DNA of 64,000 bases from Tillandsia leiboldiana (Eukaryota > Streptophyta > Magnoliopsida > Poales > Bromeliaceae), in the NCBI GenBank assembly GCA_029204045.2, contig CM055066.1:51900991-51964990 (forward strand), read 5' to 3'. The position numbers were made by a program, and so were the translations under genes. A model generated the notes under the pieces. It saw only the letters and a program-made list of their open reading frames with translations, was not told where the DNA came from and did no database searches. Positions 23,254-34,828 of this stretch are shown here, piece by piece; the stretch's first letter is position 1; every line of letters begins with the position of its first letter.

Positions 23254-26200
23254 TCAGGCGGCAGCGATCGTAACTTTCCTTTCCCCCTCCAGTACAGCAC
23301 TGTGCTCTTGCATTAAGGACTGGCTCGTCGTCGCAACGTCTTCGCTTTTACAAACTCCAAGTTCATCTAGTATCTTCGCGCATAACTGCGATGATAAGCG
23401 CTTTAACACTCAAGCGATAAGAGACGTAAAAAGCTGGAACATAAGAGAACATTTGTACCTGTCTATACGACGCAGAAGCTCCATGCGATTTTCTCAATTC
23501 CACGACGTACAACGACGAGCTAATCTCGAAGACCTGAAGTACCGGATGAGACCTGTTTGAGTTGTAAGCTTTTGCAATCGAGCGGTAGATCGAAAACTAG
23601 AGCAATTTAGCTTACCTCGACGACCATTAGAAGGGACCTAGGACATGTGGATCCCTTACATGGCTGCGTAATCCTCAACTGCGAATTTCCGTGGTTGCAG
23701 TTTCAGTACAAATCCTAACTAGATTTACAAGATGTAATAGATGAACTGAGCACTGAAATGCATATTAACCTTGGCATGTCCTTTGTGAACATGAAACCCC
23801 ATTCCTGCGACGATTTCCTCGATCCTATCGAATAGAGCCTTCGGTGAGAATGTTGAGGTGAATCTGATTCTTCTTTCGGAGACATCCTAACGATGCAATG
23901 AATAGGAAAAAATGTTATAATTTAAGATCAGTCCTAGATTGATAAAGTGCGACATAGTTCGGTTCTTAAATATATCTCAATCTTACCTCTTGTTCAAAGA
24001 AACCTGAGAGATCAAGCGACGAACACATTCCGATTAGCTCGAAAGCGTTAATGTGGTTGTACGTATTCTCGTGTCCATGATCTGGTTCTGCAACCTTCGA
24101 TAATGCATCAATCTTGCTCAGTCTCGCCACCAGTAGAACTCAAACCAAAAACAAAAATAGGTACTATAATTTACGTACCTCTTTGATCACGCAGGATTCA
24201 TCGTCTGAGATCATATCTTCTTCTTCTTCTTCTTCTTCTTCTTCTTCATCTTTGTCAGGCATAGACGGAACGTAATCTTGCTTAAACCAATCGTCTTCTT
24301 TGATTTGATCCATGCTTATCCTAGTTTTAGGATTGGGGTCGAGAATCCTCTTTATTAAGTTTCGCGCGCCAGGGGAAAGCCATTTAGGGATGTGAACATC
24401 ACTCTTCGAAATCTGAGTCGAATTATGAGATCAGAATCCCGACGAAGACCACAAAATAGCTTCCAATTCGAAAGCTAAAGCTCGTTACGAACAAAATGGC
24501 TACTAACGGTCAATTTTTAGTCCATGTAAACAAATGTCGCAAGCACTTAAAGCGTGCACCGTAGCTAATTTCGTGAACTTGGAACTGCATTACTATTTGA
24601 ACGTAAAAGCATAACAGTTTTATCACCTTTTGATAAAGAACAGCGAGGTTTCGATCTTCGAACGGAAGGCATGCTGTGAGCATAACATATAAGATAACAC
24701 CGCAAGACCAGATATCCGACTTAGCGCCGTCGTAACCTCGGTTGGCAATGATCTATTTAACACAAACAAGATGAAGTTCCTGTCAATAAATAGCCTAAAA
24801 ATGAATGATTCACAGACATAGTTAGTATACTCTTCTCACCTCCGGAGCAACGTAATTAGGACTACCGCAGGTCGTATGCAAAAGACCATCAACCTGAGAC
24901 ATTATGTTGCGAAAAATTAGGCGAGGGTGTTGCGAATCGTATCTTGGAAATATATGTGACGACCCGACCCGCTAGCAATAATAACTCGTTGGGCCCAAAT
25001 CACAGTCCAAAATGTTTAAGCTCAGTTATTATTACTAGCGTGTATGATCTCATATATCCAATCAGAACCCTTTTCCTATCCGATATGGGACTATTAGGGT
25101 GCTACAAACTCTCTCTGTTTAGATCCTGACGTCCTCGTCGGATCCAAACCAGATTAGGGTGCTACAAACTCTCTCTGTTTAGATCCTGACGTCCTCGTCG
25201 GATCCAAACCAGATTACAAACACAGAACATATCAGAATTACCAGGCGATGTGAGACACTAACGTCCTCGTCGGGTCCAAACCAAATTACAAATACAGAAC
25301 ATCAAACCAGATTACAAACACAGAACATATCAGAATTACCAGGCGATGTGAGACACTAACGTCCTCGTCGGGTCCAAACCAAATTACAAATACAGAACAT
25401 ATCAGAATTACTAGGCGATGTGAGATTCTAGAGGTGGCTCATGTGGAATCAAGAGGTGACTCCCACCAAACCTATGGTGTAGCACCAAATCTATGGTGTA
25501 GCACTTTGCTCCGCATAGCGCTTAGCTCTCACACTTCCGGCTGGTATTCGTCTCTGATACCATTTGTGACGACCCGACCCGCTAGCAATAATAACTCGTT
25601 GAGCTCAAATCACAGCCCAAAATACTTAAGCCCAGTTATTATTACTAGCGTGTATGATCTCATATATCCAATCAGAACTCTTTTTCTATCCGATGTGGGA
25701 CTATTGGGGTGTTACATATATATACCCCAAATTGTTGAGGTAATGCGCTAAGACCGAAGTCGGAAATCTTGATGTTTCCTTTTGCATCAAGAAGCACATT
25801 CTCAGGCTGCAGCAGAACAAAGAAAAAGACAGCATTCAGTACACAAAATCTTACTGATAATATTGGAACAAGTGAAGTGAGCAAATTAGTATACCTTCAA
25901 GTCTCTGTGGTAAACACCCTTGTCATGACAATAGCTCACAGCATCAATTAGCTGCTGGAAAAGCTTTCGCCCTTCGCACTCCGAAAGCCTCCCCTTTGAT
26001 TCCTATAGCATTCGCATAGCATGTAATTATCATCGCGTTAAGAAGAGGCACTTACTATATAGAGTAAATATACCGTCGGATTGTTGGCGCTAACTATTAA
26101 TCTCAAAAGCTCGAGTTGTTAGAAATACTCAACCAATTAATTTAAAGCGTATTGATACAGCATCCACGGGTTTCAATTATGACTTGACCTAATCAGCCTT

Positions 26201-29200
26201 ACGCCACTTCGAACATGACTGGACCCAACCCAGCTTCACCCCGTCGGCCTAACCTTGTCTCCTGCCACAGAATAGGATACTGTTCCCTCCCCCCCTCCCC
26301 AGCACCTGCACTTCTGACTCTGATACCACTTGTCGAATCATTGGCGTTAACAATTAATCCCAACAACTCTAGATGTTAGAAATATACAACCAATTCACTT
26401 AAACCGAGCCTCACACTATTTCGAACGTGACTCAATCCAACCTGGCCTCCCGCCACAGAGCAGGATGCTGACCCTTTTAAACCAACACATACTACTTAAG
26501 TTGCTATTGGATATATGCTTTGTTTTCTTTCATGACACAAAAGAGAGAGTATCTTACTATTTTGTCGAATAGCTCGCCTCCGGTAACATGCTCAAGGACC
26601 ATGTATATTTTCGTCTTGCTTGCCAAAACCTGTAGAGAGAGAGAACAACAATGAAGATGCAAGAGACAAAGCTTCCAAATGTGTAACATTAAGTAGCAAG
26701 TTCTTAATGCAAACTGTGTTGATATTTTGTAAGTAGTACTTGACATGCCTAAAAGAATCAAATCAAGCAGGAGAATGATTTGGTAACTTGTAACTCTTTT
26801 AAGGTTCTAAGTTCTTTCAAATATATCCGTAGAGTTAAATTCTATTAGTGAAGTATTAGCAATTATTGTTATTTCTGTAAAATTATTATTTTACTCTTTC
26901 AAGTATACTTTTCTACCGTAACTAATTTTTTTATTTATTTTTAGGTTAGGGACGATAGAAATATGTTATAATTTGGTTTAGATTTGTATTTATCTAAATT
27001 AAAGTTAAATCCTAATCTAATTAGAATAATATGAGATTTAGATTATTGGATAAAACTAGAATTTAATTAGACTACAAATCCTAATTAGATTCAAGTTTGG
27101 AGACATATATTATATATAGCATGCCCAACCACTTTAATGAAGTTGCCACTTTTAATCAGCCGAAGCGCTAATTAATTTAGACCAACCAAGGAAGATACGT
27201 GTTGTTGTCGTGTTGATACATACGGCCATAATTAATTTAGACCAACCAAGGAAGATACGTGTTGTTGTCGTGTTGATACATACGGCCATATTTATGAAGC
27301 CGGGATTTTAATTAGAGATCATATTCTAATTAATTTAGCAATTCAAGACGATAGAGGCCGTATTGGAGTAATGAAGCCAATAATTAATTAAGAAATCGAA
27401 GCTCTCTAAGGTGAGGGCGTCCATACGATTGGATTCTTCGAAATCGTTTGGGTGGACGCAAATTTTGATATTTCGATTTTATTTGGAGCTTCGGTTTTCT
27501 TGAGAGATATAATCTCTGTATTCTACTTTTGACTTTAATAAAAGTCTTTACTCCGTCTTCGTCCGTGGATGTAGGCCGGTTGCCGAACCATGTACACTTT
27601 TTTTTTCTTTTATATTATTTTTATTCTTGGATCTTTTAATTTTTGATATTTTTACTTATTTGCCCTTAACTTAAGTTGGATAAAAAAATTAACTCAAATT
27701 TTATATATTTTTTAATAACAGATAAATGTATAAAAAATATATTTAAAATAAAAAATATATAAATAAATAAATAAGATATTTTTAAAGTGTCAAAAGGTGT
27801 AAAGATATTTTTTCTCTACAATTTATTATGTGGGCCATTTGAGAATGGCGTGTAGGATGTAAGGTGAGGGGGTCACCAACTCACCATACACGTTTACCAC
27901 CCCCTAATAAAAGATATTTTTAAAGTAGTCCTTTTAAAGGTTTTGGGACCACTAATTTAATTGGCTAAGATGACACCACTTTACCCACTTTTTCTCTAAT
28001 CAGATATAGCCAACCAGAAAAAGCCCAAACCATCACTTTCATTGTCCTGTCACTGCAGCTACATCACATTAAAAAAAATATATCTCACGTAGCCGATCCC
28101 GCCTCTCATTAATAGCGAATTATATCTGAGTAATTTGAGATTGTGCCGCGTGTTCAAAAGATTCGTCTGAGTCTAATCACTGTTTATCATTAATTGAATT
28201 CGACTATTAATTCTAAAAATTCGAGCGATTAGAAATACACAATCAATTCACTTAAAGTGTACAGACACAGTGCCCACGGATCTCGACCGGACTCAACCCA
28301 TCTGGACATTGGGTCTATTGTTGGGCCTCTTGCCGTTAGGTCTATTATGGACCGCAGCCCCACTCAACTTATTGGGCTCACCCAACTCAACTTATTAGTC
28401 TTCTGGGTCTATTGTCACGGGACCCCAACATATAAATAAATAGCCAACAATTCCCCCCCAACACCTGCACTGTGTGGTGGCTCTGATACCACTTGTCGGA
28501 TCGTTGGCGCTAACCATTAATTTCAAAAACTCGAGTCGTTAGAAATACGCAATCAATTCACTTAAAGCGTACAGACACAGCGCCCACGGATCTCGACCGG
28601 ACTCAACTCACCTGGACGTTGGGTCTATTATTGGGCCTCTTACCGTTAGGTCTATTGTGGACCGCAGCCCCACTCAACTTATTGGGCTCACCCAACTCAA
28701 CTTATTAGTCTTCTGGGCCTATTGTCACGGACAGGAGTTGGACCTATTTTTAACACATAAATAAATAGCCAACATCAACTTTGAATTTTTTTAATCAGGA
28801 ATTTTATTAAACTAATTTTTTAAAAAGTAAATTTTGATAGATCAAGGCTATTAAATTTTAATAAATTTTTTTACTTCATTAAATGTCACAAAATTTAAAT
28901 TTAATCAAAAAAATTTGGAAGTTGACGGGATGCTGACGCCGTTAGAAGTCGGTACGACGACTCCGTCAAAACCACGGGTGAAATGTTAGGACGGTCCCTG
29001 TACTATTCTAATATTGCGAATAAGTCCTCGAACTTTTCTAATTTTGATCCAATCCACCCTATCTAAAATGTGTGTACGAGAGTGTACGAGAGTGAGGGAC
29101 TTTTCTATGATGATAAAAGGAATCTCAATAAAATTGTACTTTAGAATACAGTCCATTATTATTCTGAAGGACCAGAGATCAGGAGTTCAAATTATGTTAA

Positions 29201-30744
29201 AATTTGGTTAGTGCTTTGAATTTGTCTGAAATATAAATTATTTTGAATCCACTATCAATTTTTTTAAAATTTTTTTATTTTAACTTCAAAATTTGAACGT
29301 ATCGTTTATTTTTATAATTTTAATTAATATATAAGTAGTACATTCGATTTTAGGTGTACGATGTATATATATTTCATCTATTTTGGGATGAAAATTTTTT
29401 AACTGTTCACTTCGAAATGACCAGTAAAATTCATCTATCTTTTAATGGATAAAGTTCGAAATAATTTTCAAATCCAAACCCGAATCCAATAAAATACTGG
29501 ATAATAAAATCCGGATTATGGTAATTTTCTAATAACTCTTGTGCTTAAAATTATGTGTCTTTGATATATTAGAATATTTATGTATCACAGATTTTTTTAT
29601 AAGTCTCGCGTGTTTGTGTCGGATTTTTTTTTCGATGTGAATATTTTTTAGATGTGCGTTCAATAAGTATACAATTAAAAAAAAATATATATATATATTT
29701 TTTTAATTTTTTTATGCATATAAAATGTAAAATGATAAATTATATATGGTGAAGAAATTTTTTTTTTAAAACATATGAACTATAAGTGAAAAATTTTATA
29801 AACTTTCATTCGCATGAGAAATATAATAATATTTTATCAAAATTTATATTTTATATATAATAAAAATATATTATTATATTAATAATATTATAATTTGTTA
29901 TCTATATTCATATGGTGTTCGTGTCTTAATTTTTTAAAAACTGCTGAGTCACCGTGTTCAAGTCGTGTCATATCCCGTGTTACGTATCAATATTTATAAC
30001 GCTTAGTAGAATATTTTATTATTGTTTTTTAAATAAATTTTATTAGACTGAGTGTAGCTCATTAAAATGCGAGTTTTTTATAGCGAAAAATGTATGATTT
30101 ATCCATAATATGTATAAGATACATGTATTCGATATAGACTCGACGCGTATTCACTCTTGAGCGAATAGTATACGAATAATTACAGTATTCAAATCGAGAT
30201 AGGTATATATATATTTCTTTTTCTATGGTACGAATACAGTATATCAACTATTCAGATCCGATCCGATCCACGAACATCTTTAAGAGAGAGAGAGAGAGAG
30301 AGAGGGGGGACCTCGTATAGGCGAACGACGTTAGTGTGATGGAGCAGCTTCAGCGTTCCAATCTCCGTCTTTATCTAAACCAAATTCAAAAAAATTTGAA
30401 AATTCAAAAAGATTCAAATCCCCCTCATCACATACGTATACGTATACGTATACGTGCGTACATGTATATGTACATGTATACGTGTACGTGTACGTGTAGG
30501 TATGTAGGGAAAAATAGTAGGTGTGCATGCGGGTACGGACCTGGTCGTGGACTTTCGGGTCGGAGCCGATGCGGGCGATGGGGATGATCTTCACGGCGAA
30601 CCCGGCGCCGCCGGTGTCGGCGCGCCACGCCGCCTTGACCTTCGCGAAGCTTCCTTCGCCGATCGTCCGCCCGATCACGTACCGCCCCACCCGCACCCCC
30701 TCCCGTCCGTCCATCTCCTCCGCCTCGATCCCGGCGCCGACCAA
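23254..30744 (-). CDS. CBL-interacting protein kinase, CIPK1-like (SnRK3 family)
   Basis: Thirteen exons join in phase 0: 30744-30541, 30374-30312, 26629-26558, 26002-25895, 25806-25726, 24893-24840, 24752-24627, 24412-24179, 24094-23987, 23886-23770, 23678-23616, 23533-23459 and 23385-23254, giving 478 residues. Kinase: GRTIGEGSFAKVK glycine loop, FAVKII with the ATP lysine, GVYHRDLK/PENVLL catalytic loop, DFGLSALPQQ activation loop start and GSPNYVAPE. IIANRGYDGAKSDIWSCGVI follows. An acidic linker has nine Glu from a GAA repeat. The regulatory half has the NAF motif (INAFELIGM), then LDLSGFFEQE and DVSERRIRFTS (PPI region). CIPKs are Ser/Thr kinases activated by calcium-bound CBL sensors. 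LPQQF-x-x-DGLLHTT and FEIxxSLxVVELRKSxG fit CIPK1/17 best among members I recall. The second intron (3.7 kb) and the exon 3-6 introns carry retroelement fragments. Confidence 0.93.
24955..25716 (-). mobile_element. TRIM-type LTR element inside a CIPK intron
   Basis: Two 152-bp direct repeats (24955-25106 and 25565-25716) start TGTGACGACCCGACCCGC and end with ...GCTACA or ...GTTACA. Before the second repeat, ctctgatacca is the complement of TGGTATCAGAG, the primer-binding site for initiator-Met tRNA, so the element reads on the minus strand. The interior contains tandem duplications (a 60-bp unit beginning ctacaaactctctctg at about 25103 and again at 25163, and gtcctcgtcgggtccaaacc twice). No coding capacity. 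The flanks are tata on both sides, a minimal duplication in AT sequence. It lies in the intron between CIPK exons 5 and 6, its end 9 nt from the splice donor. Confidence 0.8.
26072..26487 (-). mobile_element. Very small LTR element, second copy, in CIPK intron
   Basis: LTR-like repeats start at 26072 (gtcggattgttggcgctaac) and 26331 (tgtcgaatcattggcgttaa), separated by about 48 bp. That spacer holds a C-run (minus-strand polypurine tract) and gactctgataccact, the complement of the Met-tRNA primer site. Ends are diverged. It lies in the intron between CIPK exons 3 and 4. Confidence 0.65.
26960..27610. mobile_element. LTR-retrotransposon fragment (copia-like LTR) in CIPK intron 2
   Basis: Reads like the 3' part of a plant LTR: tcctaattagattcaagt, gagagatataatctctgta, ctttaataaaagtctttact and gtccgtggatgtaggccgg. 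It includes a perfect 60-bp tandem duplication (27171-27290). No coding region is attached. Confidence 0.5.
27171..27290. repeat. Perfect 60-bp tandem duplication
   Basis: 27171-27230 and 27231-27290 are identical through the unit attaatttag...tacggccata. Confidence 0.95.
28184..28774 (-). mobile_element. Very small LTR element with 44-bp internal region
   Basis: LTR copies are about 28184-28449 and 28494-28774, both ending ...ataaataaatagccaaca. The whole interior is 28450-28493. It contains a C-run (a minus-strand polypurine tract, ggtgttggggggg) and ggctctgataccact, the complement of TGGTATCAGAGCC (initiator-Met primer site). Nothing else fits inside, so it is strictly non-autonomous. Comparable to the SMART/TRIM class. 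The left LTR start is eroded and no clean target duplication was found. Confidence 0.8.
30282..30305. repeat. (GA)n next to CIPK exon 2 donor
   Basis: About 11 GA units, then ggggggac, lie immediately downstream (on the gene's strand) of the exon 2 donor at 30311. On that strand this is a pyrimidine tract. Confidence 0.85.
30430..30510. repeat. TACG/TGTACG-type repeat in CIPK intron 1
   Basis: Runs of acgtatacgtatacgt and gtgtacgtgtacgtgt lie between exons 1 and 2. The overlapping ORF shadows come from this repeat. Confidence 0.85.
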
Positions 30745-31059
30745 TTCCCGCGCGACGCGTGCAAGTGCCCTTCCTTTTTCCCGTGTATCTGCGGAGGAGG
30801 AGGAGGAGGACGCGTGGACTTTGGGATTCGGGGAGAGCGTCGCTGCGGATCGGAGGAATGCGGGGACGAAGAGCGATGGGTGTGGGTGGTGGGGGAGAGC
30901 TCGGAGTGTTATTTGTAGCTGAGAATGTGCTTAACCCCCCTCAATTATTTTTTATTCTGAATTTGATCCCTCAAAGTTAGAATGTTGGAAAATTTTCTAT
31001 TTAGTCATCTAAATTTTAAATTATTGTTACTGTTATATATATACAGAGAGAGAGAGAGA

Positions 31060-31258
31060 GTCCGACTACTATATTTCTATGATTATAAATTTTTTTGTAA
31101 GTTTTCGGGCATTAGATGAAGTAATGTACGGTTAGGATTACGGTGGTATCCTAAAATTTATACTATTTCACCAATCGTCCACTAAATCCTAAGAGGACCA
31201 CTATCATTCTAATCACACATCACTTTATCCAATGACAGAAAAATTATAAGTACAAAAA
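31060..31258. mobile_element. Eroded MITE of the 'ctggaatactatcgatagcac' family
   Basis: Starts gtccgactactatatttcta beside a (GA)n run and shares internal order with 34499-34735: an atgaagtaatgtacggttag-like block, ccaccaatcgtccactaaat and aggaccactatcattctaat. A duplicated flank (ttaaccccctcaa...ctcaaagttagaat) occurs at 30932-30985 and 31278-31333. Confidence 0.55.
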
Positions 31259-31354
31259 GGTCTATACTCATAAGAGAATGTGTTTAACCCCCTCAACTAT
31301 TGTTTATTCTGAATTTGACCCCTCAAAGTTAGAATATTTCTTATTTAATCCTTT

Positions 31355-31407
<53 letters not shown>

Positions 31408-31893
31408 TAATTTATGTGCTTTTAGAACGGAGGCCTCAGAATTTCTGAATGGGCGATCAGCTCCGTTAAATTTGATCTAGAATATTTAAAATATCTAGAA
31501 AATAAATTTCGTAATTTTTTGATATTATTTATCTATTAATCGAAATGGCTCAAAATCAACGGCTGAGAATAAAAATCTCACAAAATGTGATGATATCATA
31601 TTAAAATTTTGATTTGAATATTTCTACACCGTTAAACTTGTAAACTAATATAAGGATATTCTTGCGAATTTTCAAATTTATAAATATACGAAAATTTAGT
31701 GGAATAAATATATAATTCTTGTAAAGTTTTAACTTCTAATATTTTTCATTTAATTTATTTTATCCAAGTAAGCTAAAAGTTTTGTGAAAATAATTTATCC
31801 AATAATTCTTTCAAATTTATTATTATTATTTTTTTATAAAATTACCAATACAATTTAATAAACTAAAATTACTCAATTTTACTAAATAAAAAA

Positions 31894-32280
31894 GACTAAA
31901 TTACAGAAAACCTTTCTGTAATATTCCACTTTTTCATTTTTCCTCCTGTCTTTTAAAAGCCTACATTTTGTTCACTCGTAATTACCGAATTGTCTTTAGG
32001 GAACAACGACATTAACGGAGGAAATAAATTGACGAAAATGTCCTTATCTTATATTGGAGAAAGAATTAATTTTAGTTTATTTCTCGCTATTTTTGAAGGG
32101 TATTTTGGGTATATATAATAATATTTTTTTAAAAAATTGACGGTTCACTCACGGAATGGTGACGGTGGGGATAAATGCATATTTTGGTAATTACGAGTGA
32201 GTAAAATATAGACTTTTAAAAGACAGAGAGACAAAAATAAAAAAACGAAATATTACAGAAAGATTTTCTGTAATTTAGCC
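31894..32280. mobile_element. Mutator-like MITE, 'ggctaaattacagaaa' family
   Basis: Inverted ends are gactaaattacagaaaac and ...ttttctgtaatttagcc. A perfect 9-bp duplication AATAAAAAA lies at 31885-31893 and 32281-32289. The inverted repeats extend about 100 bp. Confidence 0.85.
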
Positions 32281-32910
32281 AATAAAAAAATTAAAAGTGT
32301 TAGCAAAAAAAAAAAATATGCAAAGTCAAAGGGGTCTATTTCGAAGAAGGACGCAATGTTGAGGTGGTCTCCGTGAATTTTCACCTATGATTGGTGGGAG
32401 ATTAATGGAGTGAGGTACAGTCACCTAAAGTGTATAGTCACCGTCACTGAGTTTATATTAAATATTCGATAGTAATATTCGATGAAATATGATAATTTTT
32501 TCATGACTCTTTTATTTATGAAATATGATGTATCTTTTTTATATTAAAATATTTTACTATTATTATTGAATAATTTTTATTGAATAGTATGCAACGCAAT
32601 AGAACACGAATTTTCTATCCGTAAACGATCCGCACTTGATCTTAAAAAAATAATTTATAGATAGTCATTATACAGACACGCTCAAATAAATTCGACAAAT
32701 ATATTATTAACTTAAGTATTTAAATTTGAATTCGATCAGACTCTAAATAAAATATATATTTTATTTTTATCTAATTTTTTTTTTAAGATACAGATATAAT
32801 ATATAAACTAATCCGATCCGATCCACGTATGCATGGACGGTAATGAGACCGTGGAGGTAGTGTAAGAAGGTGAGATTAAGACAAAGTCACAATAAATGTC
32901 TCAATATATA

Positions 32911-33083
32911 GAAAATATTAGTTGTACACCGTTATTTTCTCGTGTGTATATTTTATATATCATTTATTTTAGAATAGAATAAATTTTACTTGTCATTTCG
33001 AAGTGACTGATGAAGGAGCCCTTATTCTAGAATGAATAGGGTGTAAAATATACATTCCTTTCGAAGTGTACACGTAGTATTGC
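32911..33083. mobile_element. Diverged five-hairpin-family MITE
   Basis: The order of blocks matches the family (tagttgtacaccg, a tgtcatttcgaagtgactga palindrome, aatgaatagggtgtaaaata, gtgtacacgtagtattgc). The duplication is no longer recognisable. Confidence 0.55.
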
Positions 33084-33090
33084 TTTATAT

Positions 33091-33258
33091 GAAAAATGCT
33101 TATTGTACACCCTAAAATGGTGTGCATCTTACATCCTATTCATTTTGGAGTGGAATAAATTTTATTGATCACTTCGAAGTGATCAGTAAAATATACTTCA
33201 TTCTTGAATGGATGGATTGTGTATCATACATCTCTTGGGCTTGATGAATAGCATTGCT

Positions 33259-33259
<1 letters not shown>
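33091..33259. mobile_element. Diverged five-hairpin-family MITE
   Basis: gaaaaatgcttattgtacac at the left, tgatcacttcgaagtgatca as central palindrome and tgaatagcattgctc at the right. It starts 8 bp after the preceding copy and runs into a (TA)n tract. Confidence 0.6.
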
Positions 33260-33320
<61 letters not shown>

Positions 33321-33321
<1 letters not shown>

Positions 33322-34121
33322 CTAGGCTGGAATATTATTAATAGTACCAAGTCATTGGTACTATTAAATTTTTAACCGTTGAATTAAGAGATATGTGATT
33401 GAGATGATTGTGACGCCCCACTTCCCAGAGGGTCACCCATCCTAGAACTACTCTAGCTCTAGCACGCTTAACTCTCATGTTCCTCTTGGATCTTGCTACC
33501 ATCCAAATGCTATAGCCAGGTTAGAGATTTAGTCCTATTATATCATTTATATATAGGACTAATCCAAATTCCGGAGGTGTCACATTCTTCCCCCTTTAAG
33601 CCCTGACGTCCACATCAGGCTCAAGCACACTCACAAGCACCAGGCGATGTGAGACTCGTCTCGCTAGCCTTAGCCGACCTTGTAGGGAGCTGCACTCCAT
33701 CTACAACGGTCATTAGCCGGGGAGCCACACTCTACCAGCTATATAACCCTGGCTCAGCTGAGACTCATCTCACATTTCCGGCTGGTGAATGTCTCTGATA
33801 CCAACTGTGACACCCCACTTCCCAGGGGGTCACCCATCCTAGAACTACTCTAGCTCTAGCACGCTTAACTCTCATGTTCCTCTTGGATCTTGCTACCATC
33901 CAAATGTTATAGCCGGGTTAGAGATTTAGTCCTATTATATCATTTATATATAGGACTAATCCAAATTCCGGGGGTGTCACAATGATAGTGGGCCCCTTAG
34001 GTTTAATGGGTGGTTGGGAAAATAGTAAAATCTAACGGATGAAAATAATTAAAGGGCTTGATCCAACGGTAGAAAACTTAATAGTACCAAATATTTGGTA
34101 CTATCGATAGTATACTAGCCG

Positions 34122-34124
<3 letters not shown>
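33321..34124. mobile_element. MITE of the 'ctggaatactatcgatagcac' family, split by a TRIM
   Basis: The left end gctaggctggaatattatta is matched in inverse by ...ctatcgatagtatactagcc ggac at the right. (TA)n runs adjoin both ends. The two halves are separated by the TRIM at 33409-33981; removing it and one copy of its duplication rejoins a typical ~230-bp element. Confidence 0.75.
33409..33981 (-). mobile_element. TRIM LTR element with perfect 5-bp target duplication
   Basis: Two 176-bp LTRs (33409-33584, 33806-33981) run TGTGAC...GTCACA and differ at 5 positions by eye, all transitions. ATGAT flanks both sides (33404-33408, 33982-33986). On the minus strand, ttggtatcagaga follows the 5' LTR (initiator-Met primer site) and aaagggggaagaa precedes the 3' LTR (polypurine tract). 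The interior is 221 bp with no coding capacity. The class is established; the low LTR divergence suggests a relatively recent insertion. Confidence 0.92.
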
Positions 34125-34201
<77 letters not shown>

Positions 34202-34407
34202 GAGCTTATATGTTTTTGAAAGCACAAGCACATCTATACTTGTGAATTTTTTACCATTGAATTTGTATTGAGATTTGTGTCTTTATAAAGGCAACTAAAG
34301 AAAGAGAAAGAAAAAATAAATAGAACAAATCTCAATGCAAATGCAAATCTAATGATAAAAAATCCACAAGTATATTTTCGTTTGTTCTTTTGAAAGTATA
34401 TAAGTCG

Positions 34408-34409
<2 letters not shown>

Positions 34410-34498
<89 letters not shown>
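34410..34498. repeat. (TA)n microsatellite between two MITEs
   Basis: An uninterrupted TA run. Another fills 34125-34198 and a (TC)n(TA)n compound run fills 34740-34823. Confidence 0.95.
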
Positions 34499-34501
<3 letters not shown>

Positions 34502-34735
34502 CGACTAGAATATTATCGATAGCACTAAGCAATTAGTGCTATCAAGTTTTCAGCCGTTGGATGAAGAAATATGCGATTGGAATTATAGTGATCTCTAAGA
34601 TTTTTACTATTCAACCAACCACCTAGTAAAATCTCGCGGACTAGGGGACCACTATCGTCTTAATCACACCTCCTTTAATCTAAAGGCTAAAAATTTAATA
34701 ACACCAACTTGGTGCTATCGATAGTATTCCAGTCT
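34499..34735. mobile_element. MITE of the 'ctggaatactatcgatagcac' family, complete copy
   Basis: Ends gtccgactagaatattatcg and ...tatcgatagtattccagtct. Internal segments (cagccgttggatgaagaaat, aggggaccactatcgtctta) match 31060-31258 and 33985-34080. (TA)n lies on the left and (TC)n(TA)n on the right. Confidence 0.75.
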
Positions 34736-34738
34736 AAT

Positions 34739-34828
<90 letters not shown>

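Noticed and set aside
34332..34532. Tyr/Ile-repeat ORFs across (TA)n tracts (also at 17.7, 39.3 and 44.7 kb)
   Set aside because: Direct translations of TA microsatellites, not proteins.
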